A stretch of DNA of 14,336 nt, from assembly GCA_946183385.1 (NCBI GenBank), contig CAMHBN010000020.1:1-14336 (forward strand), read 5' to 3'. The stretch comes from an uncultured Ruminococcus sp. (GTDB lineage Bacteria; Bacillota; Clostridia; Oscillospirales; Ruminococcaceae). A program made the position numbers and the translations under genes. The notes beneath the pieces are model-generated. The model saw nothing but the letters and a program-made list of their open reading frames with translations. It had not been told where the DNA came from and did no database searches. Positions 1 through 6,763 of the stretch are shown one piece after another (position 1 is the first letter of the stretch; each line of letters begins with the position of its first letter).

Positions 1-27
1 AAGACTATCGCTAACAAGAAGAAGTAA
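1..27 (+). CDS. rpsM: 30S ribosomal protein S13, C-terminal end only
   Basis: The window opens in an open frame reading KTIANKKK and then TAA. This matches the basic C-terminal tail of bacterial S13 (usually ...TVANKKK), and S13 is the gene normally directly upstream of S11. S13 sits in the head of the 30S subunit and its tail reaches towards the P-site tRNA. Only eight residues are visible, so the call rests on this tail plus gene order. Its stop codon overlaps the first base of the AGGAGG that serves rpsK. Confidence 0.8.
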   Translation, partial: KTIANKKK

Positions 28-41
28 GGAGGTCATGAGCT

Positions 42-446
42 TTGGCACAGCAGAAAGGTAAAAAGGTCTCTACCATCAGAAGACGTAGAGAGCGTAAGAA
101 TATCGAAAGCGGCGCGGTTCATATCCAGTCAACTTTCAACAACACGATCGTAACCATCACTGATACTCAGGGTAACGCGATCTCATGGGCAAGCGCAGGC
201 GAGCTCGGATTCAGAGGCTCAAAGAAGTCCACTCCTTTCGCAGCTCAGACAGCTGCCGAGACAGCTGCTAAGGCTGCTATGGAGCACGGTCTCAAGAACG
301 TAGAAGTATACGTAAAGGGACCCGGCGCAGGTCGTGAGGCTGCTATCAGAGCACTCCAGACCGTTGGCCTCGAGGTAAGAATGATCAAGGATGTAACTCC
401 TATCCCGCACAATGGATGCCGTCCGCCTAAGAGACGTCGTGTCTGA
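42..446 (+). CDS. rpsK: 30S ribosomal protein S11
   Basis: This is a 134-residue S11, a protein of the 30S platform that contacts 16S rRNA near the mRNA exit and the anti-Shine-Dalgarno region. The family signature runs from [15 protein letters not shown] (about residues 27-41) through the Gly/Ala-rich middle to the C-terminal [17 protein letters not shown]. The start is TTG at 42, with AGGAGG at 27-32 and a 9-base spacer. An ATG at 35 lies too close to that Shine-Dalgarno and is in another frame, so TTG is the supported start. It sits 14 bases after rpsM and 21 bases before rpsD in the alpha operon, and should be co-transcribed with both. Confidence 0.97.
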   Translation: MAQQKGKKVSTIRRRRERKNIESGAVHIQSTFNNTIVTITDTQGNAISWASAGELGFRGSKKSTPFAAQTAAETAAKAAMEHGLKNVEVYVKGPGAGREAAIRALQTVGLEVRMIKDVTPIPHNGCRPPKRRRV

Positions 447-467
447 TGAAAGAGGAGGTAAATTGAA

Positions 468-1067
468 ATGGCAGTACAGAAAGAACCTATTCTTAAGAAG
501 TGCAGATACCTGGGCATCAGCCCCGCTGTAATGGGCGTTTCCAAGAAGGAATCCATCCGCTTCAAGAATGCAAATAACAGAAAGAAGATATCCGAATACG
601 GACTCCAGCTCAAGGAAAAGCAGAAGCTGAAGTTCATCTACGGCGTGCTCGAGAAGCAGTTCAGACACTACTTCTCAATCGCTGAGAAGATGGAGGGTAA
701 GGCCGGTGATAACCTTATCACTGTTCTCGAATCCAGACTCGACAGCGTCGTTTACAGAATGGGTCTCGCTCTCACAAGACGTGAGGCAAGACAGCTCGTT
801 GTTCACAGCCACTACACTGTAAACGGCCAGAAAGTAAACATTCCTTCTTACAGAGTTAAGGTCGGCGACGTTATCGCTCTCAAGGAGAAGGACAGAACTT
901 CCGAGAAGTTCAAGGCTACAGTTGAAGAGACTAAGGACAGGATCGTTCCTACATGGCTCGATGCCAAGAAGGACGACTTCTCTGCTACAGTTACTCGTAT
1001 GCCCTCAGCTGAGGATATTGATTATGAGGTAACAACACACCTCATCGTCGAGCTGTACTCCAAGTAA
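468..1067 (+). CDS. rpsD: 30S ribosomal protein S4, zinc-less form
   Basis: This 199-residue S4 is a primary 16S rRNA binder that nucleates 30S assembly and, in many bacteria, represses the alpha operon by binding its own mRNA. The N-terminal region (about 1-90) carries the family stretch SEYGLQLKEKQKLKFIYG. The S4 RNA-binding domain follows (about 92-155, with SRLDSVVYRMGLALTRREAR and VNGQKVNIPSYRVKVGD). Only one cysteine (Cys12) is present near the N-terminus, so the four-cysteine zinc site of the C+ paralogue is absent. The start ATG follows GAGGAGG by a normal spacing. Autoregulation is known for E. coli and B. subtilis S4; no leader for it can be examined here because the operon start lies outside the window. 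Confidence 0.97.
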   Translation: MAVQKEPILKKCRYLGISPAVMGVSKKESIRFKNANNRKKISEYGLQLKEKQKLKFIYGVLEKQFRHYFSIAEKMEGKAGDNLITVLESRLDSVVYRMGLALTRREARQLVVHSHYTVNGQKVNIPSYRVKVGDVIALKEKDRTSEKFKATVEETKDRIVPTWLDAKKDDFSATVTRMPSAEDIDYEVTTHLIVELYSK

Positions 1068-1131
1068 TCGTAGGATAGCTTGAATAATCAGAACTCGAAA
1101 ATAATTATTATTGCGAAACAGGAGGGTCATT

Positions 1132-2097
1132 ATGCTGGAAAAGATCAATAAGCCTGATATCGACATCGTCGAGCTTAAAAGTGACGGCAAATACGGCAAA
1201 TTCGTTTTAGCACCGCTTGAGCGCGGATACGGTATTACACTGGGCAACAGCCTCAGACGTGTGCTGCTCTCCTCACTTCCGGGTGTGGCTGTGACTTCCG
1301 TAAAGCTCTCGGGCAAGGACGGCACGATACATCACGAGCTGTCAACTATCCCGGGCGTAAAAGAGGACGTCACAGAGATCATCCTCAGCATCAAGGGTCT
1401 TACAGCAAAGCTCTACGGCGACGGTCCGAAGACAGTCTATGTAGAGGCTGAAGGCGAGTGCGAGATAACTGCGGGCGACATAAAGACCGATTCCGAGGTC
1501 AATATACTCGATCCCGGTATGCACATCGCTACGCTGGGTAAGGACGCAAAGCTGTATATGGAGATCACTATCGACAGAGGCAGAGGCTATGTTTCCGCAG
1601 AAAGAAACAAGAAGCAGATAAACCTCCCCGTTGATGTCATCGCTGTTGACAGCATCTATACACCTGTTCTGAAGGTAAACTATACCGTAGAGGATACACG
1701 TCTCGGTCAGGTTACCGACTACGATAAGCTCACAATGGAGGTATGGACCGACGGTACTATCTCCGCAAAGGAAGCATTATCACAGGCAGCAAATCTCTTG
1801 GGCGAGCATCTCAAGCTGTTCATCGAGCTCTCTGAGGAGTCGGGAATAGCCGAAGTCCTCGTAGAGAAGGACGAAAAGGGCAAGGAGAAGATACTCGAGA
1901 TGACTATCGAGGATCTCGACCTCTCAGTGCGCTCGTTCAACTGCCTCAAGCGTGCAGGTATAAATACTGTAGATGACCTCATCAATAAGTCTGAGGAAGA
2001 AATGATGAAGGTTAGAAACCTTGGAAAGAAATCCTTCGACGAGGTCAAGGAAAAGCTCCAGTCACTGGGCTTTGACCTCTCATCCGAAGAAGAATAA
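1132..2097 (+). CDS. rpoA: DNA-directed RNA polymerase subunit alpha
   Basis: This is a 321-residue alpha subunit of RNA polymerase. The N-terminal domain (about 1-235) dimerises and holds beta and beta'; it carries [20 protein letters not shown] (24-43). The C-terminal domain (about 255-315) binds UP-element DNA and activators; the DNA-contacting arginine corresponds to Arg267 in [13 protein letters not shown], followed by the helix-hairpin-helix [13 protein letters not shown]. The start chosen is ATG 1132 ([10 protein letters not shown]), 6 bases after an AGGAGG at 1120-1125. An in-frame upstream TTG at 1111 would add seven residues and place the Shine-Dalgarno inside the gene. Spacing to rpsD is 64 bases and to rplQ 39 bases. 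Confidence 0.98.
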   Translation: MLEKINKPDIDIVELKSDGKYGKFVLAPLERGYGITLGNSLRRVLLSSLPGVAVTSVKLSGKDGTIHHELSTIPGVKEDVTEIILSIKGLTAKLYGDGPKTVYVEAEGECEITAGDIKTDSEVNILDPGMHIATLGKDAKLYMEITIDRGRGYVSAERNKKQINLPVDVIAVDSIYTPVLKVNYTVEDTRLGQVTDYDKLTMEVWTDGTISAKEALSQAANLLGEHLKLFIELSEESGIAEVLVEKDEKGKEKILEMTIEDLDLSVRSFNCLKRAGINTVDDLINKSEEEMMKVRNLGKKSFDEVKEKLQSLGFDLSSEEE

Positions 2098-2136
2098 CAA
2101 AACCATCACTTAAATAATAGTAAAGGAGTGAAATAC

Positions 2137-2481
2137 ATGCCGGGTACAAGAAAACTGGGCAGAACATCTGACCACAGAAAGGCAATGCTCAGAGGCATGG
2201 TAACTTTCCTTCTTGAGAACGGTCAGATTGAAACGACTGTTACAAGAGCAAAGGAAGTTCGTGCGGTTGCAGAGAAGATGATCACAATCGGTAAGAACAC
2301 TGATCTGCACTCCAAGCGTCAGGTAATGTCATATGTAACAAAGGAATCCGTTGCAAAGAAGCTTTTCGACGAGATCTCACCCAAGTATGCAGACAGAAAC
2401 GGTGGTTACACACAGATCGTTAAGATCGGTCCCCGCCGCGGCGACGCTGCTGAAATGGCAATTATCAAGCTTGTGGACTAA
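2137..2481 (+). CDS. rplQ: 50S ribosomal protein L17
   Basis: This 114-residue L17 is a 50S protein near the peptide exit tunnel. It begins [20 protein letters not shown], the diagnostic N-terminus, and continues with [20 protein letters not shown]. The C-terminus [20 protein letters not shown] is also typical. Start ATG 2137 is 9 bases after AAAGGAG; an in-frame GTG at 2128 touches the Shine-Dalgarno and is rejected. It is the last gene of the alpha operon, as in most Firmicutes, and an intrinsic terminator begins 11 bases after the stop. Confidence 0.97.
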   Translation: MPGTRKLGRTSDHRKAMLRGMVTFLLENGQIETTVTRAKEVRAVAEKMITIGKNTDLHSKRQVMSYVTKESVAKKLFDEISPKYADRNGGYTQIVKIGPRRGDAAEMAIIKLVD

Positions 2482-2492
2482 TCACATACATC

Positions 2493-2527
2493 ATACGGCT
2501 GTCAGGTTTCTGGCAGCCGTATTTTTT
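2493..2527 (+). terminator. Intrinsic terminator of the rpsM-rplQ operon
   Basis: A 13-bp stem (2493-2505 with 2510-2522, one G-U pair, core ATACGGCTG/CAGCCGTAT) closes a four-base loop and is followed by six Ts (2522-2527). It lies 11 bases after the rplQ stop codon. This is a textbook factor-independent terminator on the plus strand. The palindromic repeat unit starts directly at the end of its T run. Confidence 0.93.
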
Positions 2528-2610
2528 GTAGGGGCGCATTGCGCGTCCGTAAATCCCGTATCATTAGTGTTTTACGTAATTGCGGGACGCCGAGGGCGGC
2601 GTCCCCTACA
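2528..2610. repeat. Inverted pair of TACA half-unit palindromes
   Basis: The element starts GTAGGGG and ends CCCCTACA. The right half (2582-2610, plus orientation) is a perfect 8-bp stem GGGACGCC/GGCGTCCC with loop GAGGGC, then CCTACA. The left half (2527-2550, minus orientation) is a decayed relative with an ATT loop and mismatched stem. The middle, about 30 bases, is unique AT-richer sequence. The right half is identical over 29 bases to the reverse complement of 13837-13865, so this is a dispersed repeat. No open reading frame or transposase is associated. The 2611-2650 stretch up to the next repeat shows nothing recognisable. Confidence 0.8.
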
Positions 2611-2650
2611 AAATGGTAAGGCTCGCGATAAAAGACTTGCCATCCATTTC

Positions 2651-2730
2651 AGCGAGCGAGCTTGCGAGTGGGCTCGTAGTTAGGGGTTCGGGGGACAATG
2701 TCCCCCGACGGGTCAAGGGCAGAGCCCTTG
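2651..2730 (+). repeat. Triloop palindrome array, copy A
   Basis: A conserved lead-in (gagcgagcttgcgag... then cgtagttaggggttcg) is followed by two perfect hairpins: 2689-2707 (CGGGGGAC, loop AAT, GTCCCCCG) and 2714-2730 (CAAGGGC, loop AGA, GCCCTTG). They are separated by ACGGGT. The second hairpin recurs exactly at 12756-12772. The lead-in also occurs at 7652-7698 and 12563-12606. The array lies between the rplQ terminator and the yajC promoter and is followed by a run of seven As. Confidence 0.85.
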
Positions 2731-2739
2731 AAAAAAAGC

Positions 2740-2768
2740 TTGCAATATTTCGCGGGATATGTTATAAT
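2740..2768 (+). promoter_or_regulatory. Sigma-A promoter of yajC
   Basis: The -35 box TTGCAA (2740-2745) and a perfect -10 box TATAAT (2763-2768) are separated by 17 bases, with an extended -10 TG two bases upstream (2760-2761). Transcription would start near 2775, giving a leader of about 37 bases to the yajC start at 2812. It begins 10 bases after the palindrome array. Confidence 0.88.
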
Positions 2769-2811
2769 ATACCTTGTATTGAAATTCTACGGACAGAAGG
2801 AGTTTATAACT

Positions 2812-3309
2812 ATGAAAAGGAAATTAGCCGCTGTAATGACTACAGCCCTCACGACTGCTTCGGGCGCGATGTACTTCGCAATGAGCGCGTTCGCAGACGA
2901 CGCAGCCGCAGCCTCCGACACGCAAAAGGCAGCAAACCCGCTTATCACCTTCATTATCCCGCTCGGATTCTTCTTTGTGGTGCTCTATTTTCTGATGATA
3001 AGACCTCAGAAGAAGAGAGAACAGGAGCAGAAGGAGCTCCAGAGCAATGTGCAGGTAGGCGACGAGGTCATCACCACAGGCGGTATCGTGGGTATCGTGG
3101 TGCGTGTTGCAGATGATACCATCGTCCTCGAGACAGGCGGCGAGCGCACCAAGATCAGAATGAAGAACTGGGCTATCGCCGAGAACGTCAGCGCTGCAGA
3201 GCGCGCAAAGGCAGCTGCTCCGAAGAAGAAGGCAGGACTTGCCTCCGCGGGAGTAGTTGACGAGACAGACAAGAAGTCGAAGAAGAAAAAGGACAAGGAC
3301 GAAGAATAA
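2812..3309 (+). CDS. yajC: Preprotein translocase accessory subunit YajC
   Basis: This 165-residue protein is a member of the YajC family, which associates with SecDF in the Sec translocase at the cytoplasmic membrane. Residues about 1-26 look like a Sec signal peptide (KRK start, hydrophobic core, AFA before DD). The family's transmembrane helix is at about 42-63 (FIIPLGFFFVVLYFLMIRP), followed by the hallmark QKK.. and QVGDEVITTGGIVGIV. The C-terminal third is Lys/Asp/Glu rich. Start ATG 2812 is 9 bases after AGAAGGAG; longer upstream starts would cross the promoter. Most YajC proteins are about 90-120 residues with one helix, so the added signal-like N-terminus and charged tail are noteworthy. 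Confidence 0.93.
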   Translation: MKRKLAAVMTTALTTASGAMYFAMSAFADDAAAASDTQKAANPLITFIIPLGFFFVVLYFLMIRPQKKREQEQKELQSNVQVGDEVITTGGIVGIVVRVADDTIVLETGGERTKIRMKNWAIAENVSAAERAKAAAPKKKAGLASAGVVDETDKKSKKKKDKDEE

Positions 3310-3315
3310 AAGCTT

Positions 3316-3363
3316 ATGCCTCCGCATAGAATCGTATGAACGATACTATAAGGAGGCATTTTT
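3316..3363 (+). terminator. Hairpin with T run overlapping the next gene's ribosome binding site
   Basis: ATGCCTCC (3316-3323) pairs with GGAGGCAT (3352-3359). Inside it, TAG/CTA (3327-3329, 3346-3348) and ATCGT/ACGAT (3331-3335, 3340-3344) pair around the loop ATGA. Five Ts (3359-3363) follow and run straight into ATG 3364. The 3' arm contains AAGGAGG, the ribosome binding site of the downstream gene. It therefore reads both as a partial terminator for yajC and as a structure that hides the Shine-Dalgarno. Confidence 0.8.
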
Positions 3364-3762
3364 ATGCGCCGACACCGACAGAGCCTGTGGTCTAATATGA
3401 TTTTCAGCCTCGGAGCGTCCGCCCTGTGCGGAGGCGCGGCAATGCTCGCGGCTGCAGCGGCACTGTCGGCGCTGTCGTATTTTGTCCTCGGCAGCACGCA
3501 GTTCATCGCCTTTTTTGCGGTGCTTTCCGCGGCAGTCGGAGGCTTCACCGCGGGCTATATCTGCGGCAGATACCGCCGCCGATACGGACTACTCGGCGGT
3601 ATCGCGTGCGGAGCACTGCTGTATGCCTTGCTGTCAGCAATAGGGATAGCGTCGCTCGGAGCTCCCGCGGATATAAAAAGGCTCCTGCTGTTGGTCGCAG
3701 CAGGAGCTGTTGGCGGCGTTGTCGGAGTCAATTCAGCCCGTCCCAGGGGACTTACAGATTAG
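3364..3762 (+). CDS. Small four-helix membrane protein, TIGR04086-like
   Basis: This 132-residue, very hydrophobic protein has about four membrane segments: roughly 13-39, 45-67, 75-97 and 104-121. There is a basic loop (GRYRRRYG) between the second and third, and a basic N-terminus (MRRHRQ). Its size, four-helix Gly/Ala-rich make-up and position directly after yajC fit the clostridial TIGR04086 membrane protein family, whose function is unknown. The family match is from pattern and context only. ATG 3364 follows AAGGAGG by 7 bases, but that site is inside a hairpin. The stop codon overlaps the stop of the convergent htrA-like gene by three bases. Confidence 0.7.
   Translation: MRRHRQSLWSNMIFSLGASALCGGAAMLAAAAALSALSYFVLGSTQFIAFFAVLSAAVGGFTAGYICGRYRRRYGLLGGIACGALLYALLSAIGIASLGAPADIKRLLLLVAAGAVGGVVGVNSARPRGLTD
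3675..3707 (-). terminator. Minus-strand terminator of the htrA operon inside a convergent gene
   Basis: Read on the minus strand, GCTCCTGCTG (3707-3698) pairs perfectly over 10 bp with CAGCAGGAGC (3690-3681) around a 7-base loop. C and then five Ts follow (3679-3675), then ATAT. It lies 52 bases beyond the htrA-like stop codon and within the coding sequence of the convergent membrane protein (codons for LLLLVAAGA). No other terminator is visible between the two convergent genes. Confidence 0.72.
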
Positions 3763-5189
3763 AAGTTACCGGAAGTATCCGGCATAAGCTCGAACTCGAT
3801 ATTATAGTAGTCGATATTGCCGTCCTTATCGATGTGGGCGCAGGTCGCGGGAACCTTATCTCCGGGACCGTAGGACGCGCTTATGGTATCGTAGAGCTCG
3901 TCGTAGGTCTTGATGGACTTGCCGTTGATAGCGGTGATGAAGTCGCCGGCTTTGAGTGCGGTATTTGCGATATCGCACGATTCGTCGATGGAGTCGATAT
4001 AGATACCGGTGAAGTCCTCGGGCAGCTTGAAGCCGAGCTTCTCCTCGATGCTTTCGGTCTTGCTGCTTCTGGACATATCAATGAGAGTGATGCCGATTCG
4101 GAAGCGTCCGCCGACGAAGCCGTTGCTGATGAGCTCCTCTATGATAGGCTTGGCGTCGTTTATGCTGATAGCGAAGCCCAGACCCTCATACTCGCTGCTG
4201 ACGTACTTCGATGACGTGATACCGATGACCTGCCCGTACATATTGACGAGCGCACCGCCCGAATTTCCGGGGCTGATGTCGGCGTTGGTCTGGATGCAGT
4301 TCATCTCGAAGCCCGTGGAATCGCTCTTTATTTTACGTCCCGTAGCGGAGACGATACCGTCGGTGACGGTATTCGACAGACCCGCAGGATTGCCGACGGC
4401 GAGGACCTGCTCGCCTACCATTACCTCGTCGGAGTCGCCGAGCACAGCGGGCTTGAGGTCGGCGTTGTTCACCTTTATGACAGCGATATCGGTCTTGGCG
4501 TCTCTGCCGATGACCTTAGCATTGTAGACCTTCTCGTCGGCGGTGTGGATATCGTGGTAGCCGTCCGCGAGGAGCACGTGCGCATTTGTCACGATGTAGC
4601 CGTCATCGGAGAGCACCACGCCCGAGCCCGTACCCTTCAGCGAGGTGCGGAATGGGTCGTTGTAGGTGTATATCTCGACGATGGACTCCTTCACCGCGGC
4701 AGCAGCGCCCTCAGTGGTATATCTGCCGTTCTCGTCGATGAAGTTCTCGAGGTCGTTCGCGCCCTCGGGCTTGGAGTTCTGATACAGCACGACATTCGGG
4801 CTGCCGATGGCTTTCAGATGCTGCTTGCTGCGTACCAGGTCGACGGTGATACCTACCGCGCATACTGCCAGTGCGAGCAGCACCATGAGGAAAAACAGTG
4901 CAAGAATTGTCCTCTCGCGAGCCGTGCGAAGCTGTTTCTCCTTTCGCTCCTCGTCAGCCTTTATCTCGGCGGCGCTCATTCTGTCGTACTCGTCGAAGCC
5001 TATCGGCTCGTACATGAATGCGTCGTAGACAGGCCTGCGCGGACGGCTCGGCGGCGGAGCGGCATTCGTCTGCGGCTCGGGAGCCTTTTCGTGCTTGGGA
5101 ATATAGGGATGACTTCCCGTGCTGTCGGCTTTATTGTCAGAGGCAGGCGGAACTATACCGCCGCCTGTGTATACGTTGTTATCTTCCAT
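3759..5189 (-). CDS. htrA: Membrane-anchored HtrA/DegP-type serine protease with PDZ domain
   Basis: This 476-residue protease/chaperone of family S1C should degrade or refold damaged proteins outside the membrane. Residues 1-93 form a Pro- and charge-rich cytoplasmic tail, and 94-119 form one membrane anchor. The trypsin-like domain (about 160-345) shows the full triad: His204 in TNAHV, Asp234 in KTDIAVIKV and Ser310 in GNSGGAL. One PDZ domain follows (about 360-470, with LKAGDFITAINGKSI). Length and layout match Firmicute HtrA. ATG 5189 is 8 bases after AGGAG. It lies 26 bases after the histidine kinase gene, so the two are one transcript, as in cssRS/ciaRH systems that control htrA. Substrates are unknown. 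Confidence 0.93.
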   Translation of the reverse strand: MEDNNVYTGGGIVPPASDNKADSTGSHPYIPKHEKAPEPQTNAAPPPSRPRRPVYDAFMYEPIGFDEYDRMSAAEIKADEERKEKQLRTARERTILALFFLMVLLALAVCAVGITVDLVRSKQHLKAIGSPNVVLYQNSKPEGANDLENFIDENGRYTTEGAAAAVKESIVEIYTYNDPFRTSLKGTGSGVVLSDDGYIVTNAHVLLADGYHDIHTADEKVYNAKVIGRDAKTDIAVIKVNNADLKPAVLGDSDEVMVGEQVLAVGNPAGLSNTVTDGIVSATGRKIKSDSTGFEMNCIQTNADISPGNSGGALVNMYGQVIGITSSKYVSSEYEGLGFAISINDAKPIIEELISNGFVGGRFRIGITLIDMSRSSKTESIEEKLGFKLPEDFTGIYIDSIDESCDIANTALKAGDFITAINGKSIKTYDELYDTISASYGPGDKVPATCAHIDKDGNIDYYNIEFELMPDTSGNF

Positions 5190-5215
5190 GTTCTGTACTC
5201 CTGAAGCAGAGCGCG

Positions 5216-6694
5216 TTACGAGCTCTGCTTATCTTTTTTCTCTGTATCCTTCTTATTATCTTTTTCTCTCGGGTCAACGGGTATCTGTATCTGGAACTCG
5301 GTGTACTCGCCCTCGACGCTCTTGACCACGATATGACCGCGGTGTAGGTGAACTATCTTACGCGAGATAGAAAGACCGAGACCAAGACCCGTGGTATCCT
5401 TGCCGCGCGAGGAATCGGTCTTGTAGAAGCGGTCGAACACCTGACGTATCTCCGAATCCTTCAGACCCTCGCCCGTATTTCTGATACCGATGATGCAGAT
5501 ATCGTCCTTTTTATCGAATCGGAACGAGAGCGTGCCGCCTTCATTGACGAACTTCACGGCATTTTCTACGAGGTTGTAGATTACCTGCTGCATGAGGTCG
5601 GCATCGACTACCGCGGTGAGGCGGTGGCTGTCGAGCTCCTCGACCTGCAAGTGCTTGTCCTCTATCTTCTTCTCGAACATCAGCACGACCTGTATAACGA
5701 GGTCGGTGAGGTTGGTCTCCTGGAAATTCGGGCGCATGGTACCCGACTCAAACCGCGTCATATTGAGCATAGAGCTGATGAGTATGCGCAGTCTCTTTAT
5801 CTCCTTTGAGACGAGTATGAGGTACTCGGTCTGTCTGCCCTTGGGGATAGTGCCGTCGAGTATGCCGTCCACGAAGCCGCCGATGGTGGTGATAGGCGTG
5901 CGGAGCTCGTGGGAAACGTTTGCAATGAAGGTCTTGCTGGTCTCATCGCTCTTTTCGACATTAGCCGCAAGAGCGTTGACGCATTCGGAAATATCCCGCA
6001 GATTGCCCTGTATATCGGTGGGTATCTTCTCGGTGAAGTCGCCCTTCGAGTACTTCTCGCTGATGCGCAGGAAGCGTTCCTCGTAAGCGATGTGCTTCTT
6101 GATACTGTTTTTGAGCAGGAGGTAGCACATAGTTACGCCGATAACGCCGAACAGCACATACAGCGCGACTATTTTCAGCGTGAAGAGGTTGAGCTCATCG
6201 GTGCTGCCGTATACGAGGACGTACACGGGCACATACTTCATCGTTGACTGCTTGAGGTATACCTTCGAGCCGTATACGAGGTAGGGCTTGTTCTGGGAAA
6301 TAGCCTTGTCGCTGACGTCGAGGAAATCGTCGTCGTCGAGCGAGTTCTGCATAGCCACGGGCAGGGGAGCGGTCTCGGTGACCGCAGCGCTGTCGCCGGA
6401 GAGTATGCACGAGCCGTTCTCGTTGTAGATGTATATCCTCATATCGTACTGCCCCATGAACATCTCCTGCAAATGCTGAGCCTGCCACAGGTAGCCCTCG
6501 CCGCTTCTCTGGTACTCTTCGGTGATGCAGCTTATGTAGAGCTCGCCCACCGCCTGCACCTCACGGAGCTTAGACTTCTTGAAGATAGCCGAGCAGAGGC
6601 TCATCATAACGGTACCGATGAGCAGGAGCACAAGGATAACGATGATGAGTGCGAGCCTGAAAAGCTTATAGTAAGAGCTTTTTGATTTGTTCAA
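5216..6694 (-). CDS. Sensor histidine kinase with HAMP domain
   Basis: This 492-residue class I histidine kinase is the partner of the response regulator upstream. It has membrane helices at about 11-33 and 170-193, bracketing a sensor domain of about 135 residues outside the cell. A HAMP linker follows (about 194-246), then the dimerisation/phosphoacceptor helix with His262 in SHELRTP. The ATPase domain has the N box around Asn374 (NLVENAVKF), NTGEG at 406-410 in place of the usual DxGxG, the F box FDRFY (420-424) and GLGLGL (436-441). The start is TTG 6694, 6 bases after GAGGTG. A further upstream in-frame TTG (6748) would make protein out of the terminator hairpin, so it is rejected. The signal sensed is unknown. 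Confidence 0.92.
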   Translation of the reverse strand: MNKSKSSYYKLFRLALIIVILVLLLIGTVMMSLCSAIFKKSKLREVQAVGELYISCITEEYQRSGEGYLWQAQHLQEMFMGQYDMRIYIYNENGSCILSGDSAAVTETAPLPVAMQNSLDDDDFLDVSDKAISQNKPYLVYGSKVYLKQSTMKYVPVYVLVYGSTDELNLFTLKIVALYVLFGVIGVTMCYLLLKNSIKKHIAYEERFLRISEKYSKGDFTEKIPTDIQGNLRDISECVNALAANVEKSDETSKTFIANVSHELRTPITTIGGFVDGILDGTIPKGRQTEYLILVSKEIKRLRILISSMLNMTRFESGTMRPNFQETNLTDLVIQVVLMFEKKIEDKHLQVEELDSHRLTAVVDADLMQQVIYNLVENAVKFVNEGGTLSFRFDKKDDICIIGIRNTGEGLKDSEIRQVFDRFYKTDSSRGKDTTGLGLGLSISRKIVHLHRGHIVVKSVEGEYTEFQIQIPVDPREKDNKKDTEKKDKQSS

Positions 6695-6708
6695 GGATAT
6701 CACCTCGC

Positions 6709-6737
6709 AAAAAAGCAGGGGACAGCCTGTCCCCTGC
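6709..6737 (-). terminator. Intercistronic terminator between regulator and kinase genes
   Basis: On the minus strand GCAGGGGACA (6737-6728) pairs over 10 bp with TGTCCCCTGC (6724-6715) around a 3-base loop, followed by six Ts (6714-6709). It lies 26 bases after the response regulator stop and only 2 bases before the kinase ribosome binding site (6706-6701). Its form is that of an efficient intrinsic terminator, so it probably reduces kinase and htrA transcription relative to the regulator. Confidence 0.88.
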
Positions 6738-6763
6738 GATGATGACAAGCTTCGGACTGAGCG

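Noticed and set aside
1080..1107. Possible promoter upstream of rpoA (TTGAAT, 16 bases, TAATTA)
   Set aside because: Both boxes are weak matches and the AT-rich stretch alone could produce them; rpoA is well explained by read-through from rpsD.
2528..2610. MITE of a classical DDE transposon
   Set aside because: Terminal inverted repeats are present (GTAGGGG/CCCCTAC) but the halves also occur singly and in reversed order, no target-site duplication was seen and no transposase is in the window; a single-hairpin REP-like unit explains the data better.
2560..3116. Plus-strand open frame of 178 codons crossing the repeats and the yajC promoter
   Set aside because: It runs through palindromic repeats and overlaps yajC in another frame; no start signal and no recognisable protein features.
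6695..6748. Longer histidine kinase starting at TTG 6748
   Set aside because: The added 18 residues would be encoded by the terminator hairpin, and a good ribosome binding site (GAGGTG) lies between this codon and the chosen TTG at 6694.
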